Assembly (NCBI GenBank): GCA_965203835.1
Contig: OZ241919.1
Span: 1,178,001 to 1,242,000, forward strand
Origin: CBDCFV01 sp965203835
GTDB taxonomy: Bacteria; Chloroflexota; Dehalococcoidia; Lucifugimonadales; UBA3495
Reading direction: 5' to 3'
DNA: 64,000 nt
A program made the translations under genes and the position numbers. Position 1 is the first letter of the stretch. Every line of letters begins with the position of its first letter. Shown one piece after another: positions 52,797 through 61,815 of the stretch. The notes beneath the pieces were generated by a model, which saw only the letters and a list, made by a program, of their open reading frames with translations, made no database searches and was not told the DNA's origin.

Positions 52797-53630
52797 ATGA
52801 CCAACAGAGACGTAGAGTCAATCGTTTCCAGCACTCAAGCCTACTACGACGGTCCGGCCGACGAGATATACCGCACCATCTGGGGAGACAACGTCCACTT
52901 GGGCGTCCCCCGCAGCGACGAGTTCTCCCTTCCGGAGGCCATGGAGCACACCAACGAAATTATGGCCAAGGCCGTGTCGCTTGGCCCGGAAGTCCGTGTG
53001 CTGGACCTAGGGTGCGGCTACGGCTCCACCGCTCGCTACTTGGCGGCAAATTACGGTTGTACCGTTACCGGCACCAACATCAGCGAGAGAGAACTGGAGT
53101 TGGCGCGGGAGCGGAGCAGCGAGGCTGGCTTGGACCATTTGTTGTCCTTCGAGTACGAGGACTTTCATAGCCTTCAGTATCCCGATAATTCCTATGATGT
53201 CGTCTGGAGCCAGGAGGCGTTTCTCCACGCGGTTGACAAGACCGCCGTACTGTCAGAGTGCCGGCGGGTGCTGAAGCCGGACGGCGCTCTCATCTTCACC
53301 GACATACTGGTGCGCCGGGGAACGCCGGAGGCGGACCGGGAAAGAATTTACGACAGGGTCAAGTCTCCGGATATGTGGGACATGGAAGACTACACCGGTG
53401 CGCTGGCCGGGTTGGGCCTCACTGTCAGCAGGGTTGAGGACTGGTCCCAATACGTCGCCCGTTCTTACGGCTGGGTGCGGGACCGCCTGAAGGAGAACCG
53501 CGAGGCCCTGCTATCGCGCATCGACGCCGAAACCATCGACCGCACGGTAGACGCCCTGACCTTCTGGGTGGATTCGGCCAACGCCGGCAAGATCGGCTGG
53601 GCATTGTTCGTAGCGCAAAAACCGGCATAA
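52797..53630 (+). CDS. Sarcosine/dimethylglycine N-methyltransferase
   Basis: This 277-residue SAM methyltransferase has an N-terminal STQAYYDGPADEIYRTIWG and VHLGV, then motif I VRVLDLGCGYGSTARYLA, and later WSQEAFLHAVDK and VLKPDGALIFTDILVR. The YYD...D.IYRTIWG...HLG start is typical of SDMT enzymes, which make glycine betaine from sarcosine and dimethylglycine. AAGGAG precedes the ATG. It lies between two betaine-binding-protein genes, and a GSMT gene lies 7.4 kb downstream. Related phosphoethanolamine methyltransferases are the main alternative. Confidence 0.85.
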   Translation: MTNRDVESIVSSTQAYYDGPADEIYRTIWGDNVHLGVPRSDEFSLPEAMEHTNEIMAKAVSLGPEVRVLDLGCGYGSTARYLAANYGCTVTGTNISERELELARERSSEAGLDHLLSFEYEDFHSLQYPDNSYDVVWSQEAFLHAVDKTAVLSECRRVLKPDGALIFTDILVRRGTPEADRERIYDRVKSPDMWDMEDYTGALAGLGLTVSRVEDWSQYVARSYGWVRDRLKENREALLSRIDAETIDRTVDALTFWVDSANAGKIGWALFVAQKPA

Positions 53631-53760
53631 CTGCCTCGCGCCGACGCACGTTGACTGTTCGCTGACGTATTAACATGTGAGAAGCTTCATCTCTCGAATA
53701 CAACGGATGAGATCGCGGCGCTGCATTGACCTGCGAGAGTAATGAATCGGGAGGCTTAAA

Positions 53761-55131
53761 ATGCCATTGAATACGTTCTTGCGGCCGGTGTTTGCCGTCT
53801 GTGCTCTACTGTCGTTGCTGCTGGTTTTCACTGCCTGCGCCTCTGCCGCTCCCGAACCGCGGGTCGTGGAAAAAGAGGTGATCAAAGAGGTGCCGGTCAT
53901 CGAGCAGGTGATCGTAGAGAAGCAGGTGCCTGTGGAAGTCCAGGTGGAAAAAGAGGTGATCGTAGAGGTGCCTGTTGAGGTAGAGAAGATAGTAGAAGTG
54001 CCCGTTGAAGTGCCGGTGGAAGTCATCGTAGAAAAAGAAGTCATCAAGGAAGTCATCGTCGAGGTGCCCAAAGAAGTCATCGTAGAAAAAGAGGTGATCA
54101 AGGAAGTTATCGTCGAGGTGCCTGTAGAGGTACCAGTAGACAGAGAACCGGTGACCCACGGTAATATTGCCTTGCCCGGGTTGGGTGTCACCGTACGGCC
54201 GGGAAGGGCAACCTGGAATACCGGCTATTTCCAGGAAGCTCTGTACAGCCTGGCCCTGGAGCAGTTGGGCTACGACGTCCAGGACCATCAGGAGCTGGAT
54301 AACGCTTTGTTCTACGAAGCGGTCGCCCACGGGGACGTGCATTTCTGGGCCAACGGGTGGTTCCCGTCGCATAACCAGTTTGAAGACCTGTGGTCCCAAG
54401 GAGCCGAGATTGCCGGCACCGTGATCAAACGTGGCGGCATGCAGGGCTACTTGGTGGACAAAGGCTCTATTGAAAAATTCGGGATCATGACATTGGCGGA
54501 CTTCGCCAAGCCCGAGGTCAAAGCGGCCTTTGACCACAACGGCGACGGCAAGGCCGACCTCTATGGCTGCACCGACGGCTGGGGTTGCAACAAGGTCATT
54601 AATTATCAGATTGACGCTTTCGGACTTTCAGACCATATCAATCACAACACGGGCCAATATGACGCCATGTTCGCCGAAGTAAAGCGGCGTCACGCCAACG
54701 GAGAATCCGTTCTGTACTACGCCTCCACCCCCGGCGTTACTCTCACCGAGCCTTTCGGCTTGGTCCCGGGGAGCGACGTTACCTGGATCGAGGTGCCCAG
54801 ATTTGCTCATCCGGTAATCACCAAGGAGTGGATGGTCAAGATTTACGGTGTTGAAGGGTGTGTACGCTTCCACGAACCATGCTTCCTGGGATTCCCGGCA
54901 AACGACATCCAGGTCGTGGCTAACAGCAGGTTCCTGGCCGATAACCCCGCGGCCAAACGCCTTTTCGAGATAATGAACGTACCGCTTGAGGACGTGCTCG
55001 CGCAGAACAACCGCATGGCCTCCGGGGAGGACTCCCAGGAGGACATCGACAACCACGCCAAGGAGTGGGCTGCAACGAATGAACAGGTGTGGAGGAACTG
55101 GCTTAACCAAGCCAGAGACGCTGTCCACTAA
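53761..55131 (+). CDS. Second glycine betaine-binding lipoprotein with long VEKEV stalk
   Basis: This 456-residue paralogue of the ProX at 51325 has a GGGAGG site, lipobox FTAC (Cys26), an extended Val/Glu/Lys stalk (about 34-135) and the same binding domain (TWNTGYFQEALYSLALEQLG). The stalk includes an exact-register 18-residue duplication. It has no permease of its own and probably feeds the ProVW channel. Different residues around the ligand-pocket loops suggest a shifted affinity or ligand. Confidence 0.88.
   Translation: MPLNTFLRPVFAVCALLSLLLVFTACASAAPEPRVVEKEVIKEVPVIEQVIVEKQVPVEVQVEKEVIVEVPVEVEKIVEVPVEVPVEVIVEKEVIKEVIVEVPKEVIVEKEVIKEVIVEVPVEVPVDREPVTHGNIALPGLGVTVRPGRATWNTGYFQEALYSLALEQLGYDVQDHQELDNALFYEAVAHGDVHFWANGWFPSHNQFEDLWSQGAEIAGTVIKRGGMQGYLVDKGSIEKFGIMTLADFAKPEVKAAFDHNGDGKADLYGCTDGWGCNKVINYQIDAFGLSDHINHNTGQYDAMFAEVKRRHANGESVLYYASTPGVTLTEPFGLVPGSDVTWIEVPRFAHPVITKEWMVKIYGVEGCVRFHEPCFLGFPANDIQVVANSRFLADNPAAKRLFEIMNVPLEDVLAQNNRMASGEDSQEDIDNHAKEWAATNEQVWRNWLNQARDAVH
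54019..54126 (+). repeat. 54-bp tandem duplication in the stalk of the second ProX
   Basis: Units 54019-54072 and 54073-54126 both encode EVIVEKEVIKEVIVEVP plus one variable residue. They differ at only a few bases, so the stalk length has changed recently by slippage. Confidence 0.8.
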
Positions 55132-55161
55132 GGTCTTGTCGATGTTCGGACCTAAACCACG

Positions 55162-55187
55162 AGGCGACGCTGAGACCAGCGTCGCCT
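55162..55187. terminator. Terminator between the convergent proX2 and MFS genes
   Basis: AGGCGACGCTG (55162-55172) pairs exactly with CAGCGTCGCCT (55177-55187) around AGAC, followed by TATACATATT. Confidence 0.78.
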
Positions 55188-55244
55188 TATACATATTGAG
55201 AATGCTTGGTCCTGCCCCCCAGTGCACATGGGCAGGACGGTCTG

Positions 55245-56702
55245 CTACCGGTGACCCTCTTCATGCCTGTGACCATGGGCGTGTTCGTGGCCGTCGGCAT
55301 GGTCGTCGTGGTGATGATCGTCATGGCCATCGCCAGCAGGCGTTGGGCGGGGCAACCGAACGAACAGCAGGATAACCACGCCCAAGACATATAACGCAGC
55401 CGTGTAGTAGAACAGGTTATCGGTGTTCATGTCGTACAGCCATCCCGCGATGATCGGCGAAGCAGCGCTGAAAACGAACCGCGATGTGGAAACCAAGCCC
55501 AGGGTCGTTGCCGCCGTTCCTTCCCGCACTATGTCCATCGCCGCGGCGGTCAGGATTGGCTGGTCGCTGAACAGGAAAATTCCCAAAGCGGCCAACAGCA
55601 CGGTCATTATCGCCAAGTTGTCGCCATAGGGCGCCATCAGCAAGGTCACGACCGCGAGGAACGCCATGCCGGGCACCAGCACCAGCTTTCTCCCTATCCG
55701 GTCCGAGATGTAGCCCATCACCGGGCTGGTGAAGATGCCCACCAGTACCAGCAGGCCGATTAACGAACCCCGGATGAACAGGTTGGCGAAATTCCCGTGC
55801 TCCGTGTTGGCCGTCAACCCCAGTTCGTCCACCAAGTAAAGGGGCAGGACGGTGATAAACCCGATGTAGGCCATGCCGCGCAACCCGGCCACCGCCGTAA
55901 TGCCCCACATCCGGCCGTTGCGTATCAGCAGCTTGGTCTCCTCGATCTGACTGCGCATCGTAGACACGGGTTGGTTCGCTGCAGCGGCTTGTGCGCGGTG
56001 ACCTATGTCTCGAAAAGCCCAGAACACCAGGAAGGTCAGGAATATCGGCACGGCAGCATAAATGGTAATCACCGCCTGCCAAGTCAGGCTGATCAGCAGA
56101 AGCCCTGTCAGCACCGGGCCAATAACATCCCCAATGTTGCCGCCAACACCGTGAAATGAGAGGACCGACGCCCGGCGGTGAGCAAAGTGCGACGACAAGG
56201 CCGCCATCGCCGGCAAATGCCAGAACGCCGCCGCGACTGCAACCACAGCCATGCCAATCAACAACAGCGCATAACCCAAGGGGTTCAAGCCGCTCTGCTC
56301 TCCGGCGGTTTGGGCGGCTTGGTTCGCCGCCAGCCAAGCGCTGCCCGGGACCTGCCAGCCGGCGGATGCCATCAGCAACCAGCCAACTCCGAACAGGCCC
56401 ATGCACACGGCCATGACCCAGCCCCAGTAACGGCGTAGAGCGTCGGTTATCACGCCTCCGGGCAGCGACACGACGCCGGAGGCAATCTCCCTGGTGCTCT
56501 GGATGCTTGTGGCGGCGATAACGCTGCCGCCCAAGAGCAGGTCACGCACTTCGGGAAGCACAACGATGAAACTCTGGGCAATCCAGTGGAACACACCGTG
56601 GCCGCTGGTCAAGCCGCCGATGATGAACGCGGCGCCTCTCCGCACCCCGGTGCGTCCCTCCACCACTGCGGGCATCTGGTTGTGATGGTGTGCGTGTGCC
56701 AT
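55245..56702 (-). CDS. MFS transporter with histidine-rich ends, zinc-operon member
   Basis: This 485-residue major facilitator has twelve predicted helices. It begins MAHAHHHNQMP and ends with a 29-residue tail of mostly His, Asp and Glu (GDGHDDHHHDDHADG then HEHAHGHRHEEGHR). Such tails bind Zn2+, Ni2+ or similar ions. A GGAGG site precedes the ATG. It follows znuB by 30 bases on the same strand, so Zur probably controls it. Substrate could be the metal, a metallophore or a drug; the context favours metal handling. Confidence 0.8.
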   Translation of the reverse strand: MAHAHHHNQMPAVVEGRTGVRRGAAFIIGGLTSGHGVFHWIAQSFIVVLPEVRDLLLGGSVIAATSIQSTREIASGVVSLPGGVITDALRRYWGWVMAVCMGLFGVGWLLMASAGWQVPGSAWLAANQAAQTAGEQSGLNPLGYALLLIGMAVVAVAAAFWHLPAMAALSSHFAHRRASVLSFHGVGGNIGDVIGPVLTGLLLISLTWQAVITIYAAVPIFLTFLVFWAFRDIGHRAQAAAANQPVSTMRSQIEETKLLIRNGRMWGITAVAGLRGMAYIGFITVLPLYLVDELGLTANTEHGNFANLFIRGSLIGLLVLVGIFTSPVMGYISDRIGRKLVLVPGMAFLAVVTLLMAPYGDNLAIMTVLLAALGIFLFSDQPILTAAAMDIVREGTAATTLGLVSTSRFVFSAASPIIAGWLYDMNTDNLFYYTAALYVLGVVILLFVRLPRPTPAGDGHDDHHHDDHADGHEHAHGHRHEEGHR

Positions 56703-56732
56703 TCCTACCTCCGATGGCCGTGTTATGGGACG

Positions 56733-57596
56733 TTAGTCAAATGCGCCGCCGGGCCTTTGCGGCAACCTGGACAGACCACTGCCGCGGACAAAGCGGCCCC
56801 TTACTTTAGACCATGCCAGGACCACCACGAACACCGCCGCCGACAGCAACACCACGCTTGCCCCCGACGAGACGTCTGCGAGGTAGCTCAAATATATGCC
56901 GACCGTACCGCAGACGGCGCCGATGCTTGTGGACAGGAGAGTCATCCTGCGGAAACTGTTGGTAAGCAACCGGGCAATGACGGGCGGGATAACGACGGCG
57001 GCGGCGATCATCATCACCCCCAGCACCTGCATGGAAACAACGATGGTGCTTGCAAGCAATAGCGAGAACAGGGTGTCAACCCAACCCGTAGGCACGCCGT
57101 AGAACTGCGCCACTTCGGTGTCGAACGTGGCAAACAGAAACAGCTTGTACGCCACAAAGAACACTGCGGCCACTATGCAGGTCACCACGGTGATGATGGT
57201 CAAGTCGACGTTGTCGACTCCCAGCACGTTGCCCCAAAGGAGGCCTTCCAAGTCGCCTTGGAAGCTGTTGCCACGGCTGATGATGGCGATGCCCAGCGCA
57301 AGACTTGCAGTGGTTATGATTCCGATGGCGGCGTCCGACCCAATGGGGTTTTTGCGGGTGGTCAACATGATGAGCAACGCCGACAAGAAGCCCCAAGCAG
57401 TGGCCCCGATAAAGAAATGTATCGACATTACCCAGCTGACGACGGCGCCGCCAAAGATTGCGTGCGAGAGTCCATGGCCAATGTAAGACATTCCTCGCAA
57501 CACAATGTAGATTCCCATCAGCCCGCAGAGGGCACCAAGCAACGCCGACGCTACGATGCCCCGGACAAAGAATCCGTATTCGAAAGGCTCCAGCAA
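56733..57596 (-). CDS. znuB: Zinc ABC permease
   Basis: This 287-residue permease of the ABC-3 (ZnuB/TroC) family has eight or nine helices, with RGMSYIGHGLSHAIFGGAVV and LLLASTIVVSMQVLGVMMI typical of the group. It starts at TTG three bases after the znuC stop, which supports tight coupling to the ATPase. It imports Zn2+ (or Mn2+) delivered by ZnuA. Confidence 0.9.
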   Translation of the reverse strand: MLEPFEYGFFVRGIVASALLGALCGLMGIYIVLRGMSYIGHGLSHAIFGGAVVSWVMSIHFFIGATAWGFLSALLIMLTTRKNPIGSDAAIGIITTASLALGIAIISRGNSFQGDLEGLLWGNVLGVDNVDLTIITVVTCIVAAVFFVAYKLFLFATFDTEVAQFYGVPTGWVDTLFSLLLASTIVVSMQVLGVMMIAAAVVIPPVIARLLTNSFRRMTLLSTSIGAVCGTVGIYLSYLADVSSGASVVLLSAAVFVVVLAWSKVRGRFVRGSGLSRLPQRPGGAFD

Positions 57597-57599
57597 GGG

Positions 57600-58550
57600 C
57601 TAACAATCTCCCGCTGCAGCCGGGCTGGCGTGGTGGTGGTGCGCCGGGGAGCGGTCAAGGGCAGGATGGCTGTGCGGGACCATGGGGCCGAGGTGGCTAT
57701 CGTCTTGCACAGTGGCAACCGGCTCTTTACCGCCGAACCAGAAGTGGGCGCTCTCCGCCACCAGTGTCATGCCCTGATATTGGATCACAGACATCTCCGC
57801 ACCATACACCTCGTAGAGAATGTGGGGCACGATCACTTGGTGGGGCGGGCCGTCCGCTACGATGGACCCGTTCAAGCAGACGATGCGCGGCAGGTGTACT
57901 GCCACCGCGTTTATTTCATGGGTGGTGAGTATGATGGTGACCCCGTCATGGTTGAGATCGTGAAGCAGGTGCATCACGTCGTCCCGCGTCTTAACGTCAA
58001 CCCCCGAAGTAGGTTCGTCCAACAGCAGCAACTCAGGATTGCTGACCAGGGCCCGCGCCAAGAAAACCCTCTGCTGTTGTCCTCCCGACAGTTCGCGGAT
58101 GTGCCGCTTGGCCAAGCCTCCGATTCCCAACCGCTCCATCATGTCGAAGGCCAATTCCCGTTCCTGCTTACGGAACCAGGGAAACAGGGCGTTCGACATG
58201 GTGCGGCCCATCATCACCGTTTCCTCCACGGTGACCGGGAAGTTCCAGTCGATCGTTTCCAGTTGAGGCACGTAACCGGCCCGGTTGCGGCGGCCTTTGG
58301 CCGGTTTGTCATACAAGCGCACTTCGCCGGACATTATGTTAACGGCGCCCAGTATCGTGCGCAGCAAAGTGGTCTTTCCCGACCCGCTGGGACCAAGAAG
58401 AGCAACGAAATCGCCGGGCATCACCGTAAGGTCAATGTCGCTGACGACGGGCGAACCGGCGTATCCGGCAGTTACCTGTCGAAATTCAACTACAGGACCG
58501 GCGTCGGGGTCGGGCCGGTGAAGGTGTGCTAATTCTGGCGGATGCAGCAT
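57600..58550 (-). CDS. znuC: Zinc ABC transporter ATPase
   Basis: This 316-residue ATPase has Walker A GPSGSGKTT, signature LSGGQQQRVFLARAL and Walker B LLLDEPTSGVD. The C-terminal tail is rich in His (PHSHPALDRSPAHHHHAS), as in other zinc ABC ATPases. It powers the ZnuB channel. The gene order znuA, znuC, znuB on the minus strand is usual. Confidence 0.9.
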   Translation of the reverse strand: MLHPPELAHLHRPDPDAGPVVEFRQVTAGYAGSPVVSDIDLTVMPGDFVALLGPSGSGKTTLLRTILGAVNIMSGEVRLYDKPAKGRRNRAGYVPQLETIDWNFPVTVEETVMMGRTMSNALFPWFRKQERELAFDMMERLGIGGLAKRHIRELSGGQQQRVFLARALVSNPELLLLDEPTSGVDVKTRDDVMHLLHDLNHDGVTIILTTHEINAVAVHLPRIVCLNGSIVADGPPHQVIVPHILYEVYGAEMSVIQYQGMTLVAESAHFWFGGKEPVATVQDDSHLGPMVPHSHPALDRSPAHHHHASPAAAGDC

Positions 58551-58624
58551 CTCAATAGTCAGGCGGCGCTAACCTGTGCCAGCCTCTCATAAGATCGTTT
58601 AGTATCGGGCCATCTTCGGGCCAT

Positions 58625-59734
58625 CTATGGATAGACGGCTCTCGATTCGCCGTCGAAAACCGGGCCGGTATCGAACCCGTCCAGCGCGGAAGCATCGCCT
58701 CCTAAGGCCGGAATGATGATTCTCAGGTTCGCTACCTCCAGCCCCAGGTAACTGTGCAACGGGTCTCCGGCAACGCCGGGAAGATCGTCATCGCTGAGTT
58801 CGTCGATGTACTCTATTTCGGCCTCGGCGGCAATAGTCTCCATAACGTCACTGGGAAACACCTCCGACCCGAAAACGGCCCGGACCTCTTCCGCTTTTAT
58901 TTGCTCGATCAGGGCAATCACCTCGCGCGCCGACGGCTCGGAGAAATCCGCCGGTTGGGCCGCCCCGATGACGGTGAAACCGTACCGGCCAGCGAAGTAC
59001 GCCCACGAGTCGTGATAAGTCAGCAATTTGCGATTTTCCACCGGTATTCCGGCTGCCATGGACTTTATAGAATCGTCCAACTGCTGGATGCGCTTCTCGA
59101 AGGCTGTGTAGTTGCCGGCGTAGTAATCGGCGTTGGCGGGGTCCCGCTCCGACAAATTCTCGCTGACGATTTCGGCATAGCGCAGGGCGAGAATAGGATC
59201 AGGCCACAAGTGCGGGTTAGGGTGCCCTCCTTCCTCGGGAAATGAAAAATCGAACTTCCATTCGTCGCGGGTAATGGTCAGGTCGCCGAGGCTCACGATT
59301 TCCGCGCCCGGTTTCAGGTTGGCCCTCGCCAACTCCAACGTCGGTTCTTCCAGAAAAAGACCGTTCAGGAAAATCAGGTCGGCATCGGAAAGAATGGCCG
59401 CCACCGAAGGGGCCGGCTCAAAAGTGTGGGAGTTGACCCCTTCGGGCACTACGCCTTGCAAATTGATGCGAACGCCGCCGATGTTTTCAACGATGCTGGT
59501 AATCGGTGAAACGGTGGACACTACATTAAGGGTGTTTACCGATTCTTTTGACCCCGCAGCGGGATTCGGAGATCCCTCGCTTGGACTGGCACAGGCCAGC
59601 GCGGCCATGATGGTGACGACCGCCGCCAGGACTATCAATTCCAGACGCAACTTGAGAACGGACCCCTCTTCGCACGGCCAGGCCGGCGCCCGACTTTGGG
59701 TTATCCTAATGTACCTCCAGAGCATTGTGAGCAT
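58625..59734 (-). CDS. znuA: Zinc-binding lipoprotein
   Basis: This cluster A-I (ZnuA/TroA) binding protein has metal-ligand regions EGVNSHTFEPAPS, GGHPNPHLWPDP, LTYHDSWAYFAG and VFGSEVFPSDVME. The lipobox MAALAC suggests a signal starting near residue 29. The open frame begins 34 bases inside zur (ATG 59734). No ATG lies closer to the signal; TTG 59650 would give a compact leader but has a distant Shine-Dalgarno. The start is therefore uncertain. It lacks the long His loop of gamma-proteobacterial ZnuA. Confidence 0.88.
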   Translation of the reverse strand: MLTMLWRYIRITQSRAPAWPCEEGSVLKLRLELIVLAAVVTIMAALACASPSEGSPNPAAGSKESVNTLNVVSTVSPITSIVENIGGVRINLQGVVPEGVNSHTFEPAPSVAAILSDADLIFLNGLFLEEPTLELARANLKPGAEIVSLGDLTITRDEWKFDFSFPEEGGHPNPHLWPDPILALRYAEIVSENLSERDPANADYYAGNYTAFEKRIQQLDDSIKSMAAGIPVENRKLLTYHDSWAYFAGRYGFTVIGAAQPADFSEPSAREVIALIEQIKAEEVRAVFGSEVFPSDVMETIAAEAEIEYIDELSDDDLPGVAGDPLHSYLGLEVANLRIIIPALGGDASALDGFDTGPVFDGESRAVYP

Positions 59735-60138
59735 TTCCCTCCGATGGTCAGGTTCTCCAGGTCCACGGAGAACCCGAATTCTTGCGTCAACCGCTCGCTG
59801 AACTCAACCAGGTAGTCCGGGCTTAAGGTGTACACGACCTCACAACTGGAGCAGACCAGATGATGGTGCGGGTTATGCTGGTCCGTCATCTCAAAGTGGA
59901 GCTTGTTGCCGATGACAACCTCGGTGACGACGCCGACCCGCTTCAAAAATTGAAGCGTGCGGTACACGGTGGCCAGGTCCACATACGGGTGCTGGACCTT
60001 GGCCAGGCTCCACACCTCGTCGGCGCCGATGTGTCCGGGTTGGCCGGCAACGATATCCAGCACCGACAAGCGTTGCGGCGTCATCCGGTAGCCTTGCTCC
60101 CGCAATAATTCGACGGCTGTTTGATGCCCGGACATCAT
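59701..60138 (-). CDS. zur: Fur-family regulator, Zur-like
   Basis: This 145-residue Fur-family repressor has a winged helix (YRMTPQRLSVLDIVAG, VDLATVYRTLQFLKRVGV) and metal sites with HHHLVCSSCEVV and KCSQCSGG cysteine pairs for structural zinc. It heads the znu operon, so it is most likely Zur. It would repress the operon when zinc is plentiful. Confidence 0.9.
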   Translation of the reverse strand: MMSGHQTAVELLREQGYRMTPQRLSVLDIVAGQPGHIGADEVWSLAKVQHPYVDLATVYRTLQFLKRVGVVTEVVIGNKLHFEMTDQHNPHHHLVCSSCEVVYTLSPDYLVEFSERLTQEFGFSVDLENLTIGGKCSQCSGGTLG

Positions 60139-60158
60139 CCACCTGAAGTCATACGTTA

Positions 60159-60181
60159 TTGCAAATATTTACCGTTGCAAA
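60159..60181. promoter_or_regulatory. Candidate Zur-binding site upstream of zur
   Basis: TTGCAAA occurs at 60159-60165 and again at 60175-60181, 16 bases apart, about 20 bases upstream of the zur start; GCAA and TTGC also form an inverted pair within it. Spacing and AT content fit a Fur-family operator, but no consensus for this phylum is known to me. Confidence 0.45.
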
Positions 60182-61023
60182 GCATAGCACATTAGACAGG
60201 TGTGTCAACAGCGCCTACGAGGGCCTATATGGGCAAACCAGTATCCGCACGATGCATCCGTGATTACTACGAAAGACGGATAAATACGGGTGTATATCAT
60301 CTATTAGATTGCATTATCAGTCCTTAAACGCCGCTTTCATCCTGTCTGATATTCAACAGAGCTTCTTCCAAACTTGACAATGTCAACCCTTCCCGTTAAC
60401 TTACCGTATGCTCAAAGAAGCCCAAATCGGACTCGTTTGAGCCGGAAGGTTGGGAATACATATGGTGGAACACGGTGCGAATCACTCTCAAAGCGGCTTT
60501 TTCTCATCCGGAGGGTCCTTAGCGAACCACGGGGGCCGACCCTCCATTACCCCGCCGCAACCTCCATTCCTGCGGCGGTTGAACCACTACCTCCCCTGCA
60601 ATCCCTAGCTGGCCTGAGTACAATCGGATAAATCCTGGCTGGCCAACGCCAGGTAGATGTCTCAGTTCCATCCCCTTCCCTGAATCCTCCAAACGCCGAC
60701 CGGACAGCCCAGACTAACGTTGCCTGTCCTCAGAAGCGTTCCACGGAAGGGAACGGCAGCCCCAACCAATCCCCCTCCCTGATACACGCGTGCCTGTGGA
60801 TAGACACGCGCCCGACATGAAACTTACGCAGCGGGCCAAACGCCCGCTTCAACTTTCGCTGCTGCAAGCGCGACCGATCCGTGTGAGGTGTGGGTGACCG
60901 AGTTTAGGCCCGGGATGCAACCGCCCGTGTACACGTTCCCAGCCATTAACGGGAACGGTCAAAGGCAAGGCGGACTAACCGGTGTCCAAGTCTCGAGTTC
61001 AATCAAACACCGGGGGTTACCAC
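60182..61023. other. Long intergenic region without a convincing gene
   Basis: Open frames here are short, overlapping and without family features. Three hairpins stand out: GGAGGGTC/GACCCTCC (60510-60517 and 60538-60545), CGCGTG/CACGCG (60787-60792 and 60805-60810) and GCGGGC/GCCCGC (60831-60836 and 60842-60847). The last two lie 140-240 bases before the GSMT gene. The region may hold its promoter and a structured leader or a small RNA. No tRNA or known riboswitch was recognised. Confidence 0.4.
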
Positions 61024-61794
61024 ATGTACCAGCGCAGCGGCACCATGGTGCCAAAGGACCTATACAAGGACCAATACTCGCCGGAGTTCGCCGGCCGGTG
61101 GGACGAACTGATTGACTGGCAGCGACGGACCGAGACGGAGAACAATTTCTTCCAAAAGATCCTGAGACAACACGGCGCCGAGACGGTGCTGGACATCGCC
61201 TGCGGCACCGGGTTCCACACGGTTTCCCTGAACGCCGACGGGTTCGACGTAACCGGCGCGGACGGCGCCCCCAACATGCTGGCCAAGGCCAAGGAAAATG
61301 CCGCCAGGTTCGGCTTGAAGAACATTCGCTTGGTAGAGGCGGAGTGGACCACCCTTACAAACTCATTCCCGGGAGAGAAGTTCGACGCCATAATCTGCTT
61401 GGGCAATGCTTTCACTCATCTCTTCGAAGAGAAGGACCGGATCAAGGCACTGAACGAGATATATCAACTTCTGAACGACGATGGCATCGCCATTATCGAC
61501 CAGCGGAATTATGACGCTATTCTGGACAACGGTTTCCACAGCAAGCACCAGTCGTACTACTTGGGGGAGACGGTCAACGTCAGCCCGGCGGAATTGAGCG
61601 ACGAAGCCGTCAAGATGCGCTATGAGTACGCCGACGGTGCGGTCCATTACCTTACGCTCTGCCCCATCAGGCAGGGTTATGTCACCGACCTGCTGAAGAG
61701 CGTCGGCTTCAATCACGTGGACCGGTACGGCGACTTCAAAGCGGATTACGACTTTTACGACCCGGACTTCGTCATCCAAGTAGCACAGAAATAG
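61024..61794 (+). CDS. Glycine/sarcosine N-methyltransferase (betaine synthesis)
   Basis: This 256-residue SAM methyltransferase has DLYKDQYSPEFAGRWDELID, motif I VLDIACGTGFHTVSL, DAIICLGNAFTHLFEEKDR, IIDQRNYDAILDNGFHSKH and YGDFKADYDFYDPDFVIQVA. These match the GSMT of halophiles such as Ectothiorhodospira segment by segment. It methylates glycine to sarcosine and dimethylglycine; the SDMT at 52797 completes glycine betaine. The start chosen is ATG 61024; GTG at 60982 is the upstream alternative and ATG 61045 also possible. Confidence 0.88.
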   Translation: MYQRSGTMVPKDLYKDQYSPEFAGRWDELIDWQRRTETENNFFQKILRQHGAETVLDIACGTGFHTVSLNADGFDVTGADGAPNMLAKAKENAARFGLKNIRLVEAEWTTLTNSFPGEKFDAIICLGNAFTHLFEEKDRIKALNEIYQLLNDDGIAIIDQRNYDAILDNGFHSKHQSYYLGETVNVSPAELSDEAVKMRYEYADGAVHYLTLCPIRQGYVTDLLKSVGFNHVDRYGDFKADYDFYDPDFVIQVAQK

Positions 61795-61815
61795 TCCCGG
61801 ACTTCCGGCCCCCCA

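Noticed and set aside
60182..61023. tRNA, tmRNA or known riboswitch in the long gap
   Set aside because: No T-loop GGTTCRA pattern, CCA-like acceptor or known aptamer core could be found by eye.
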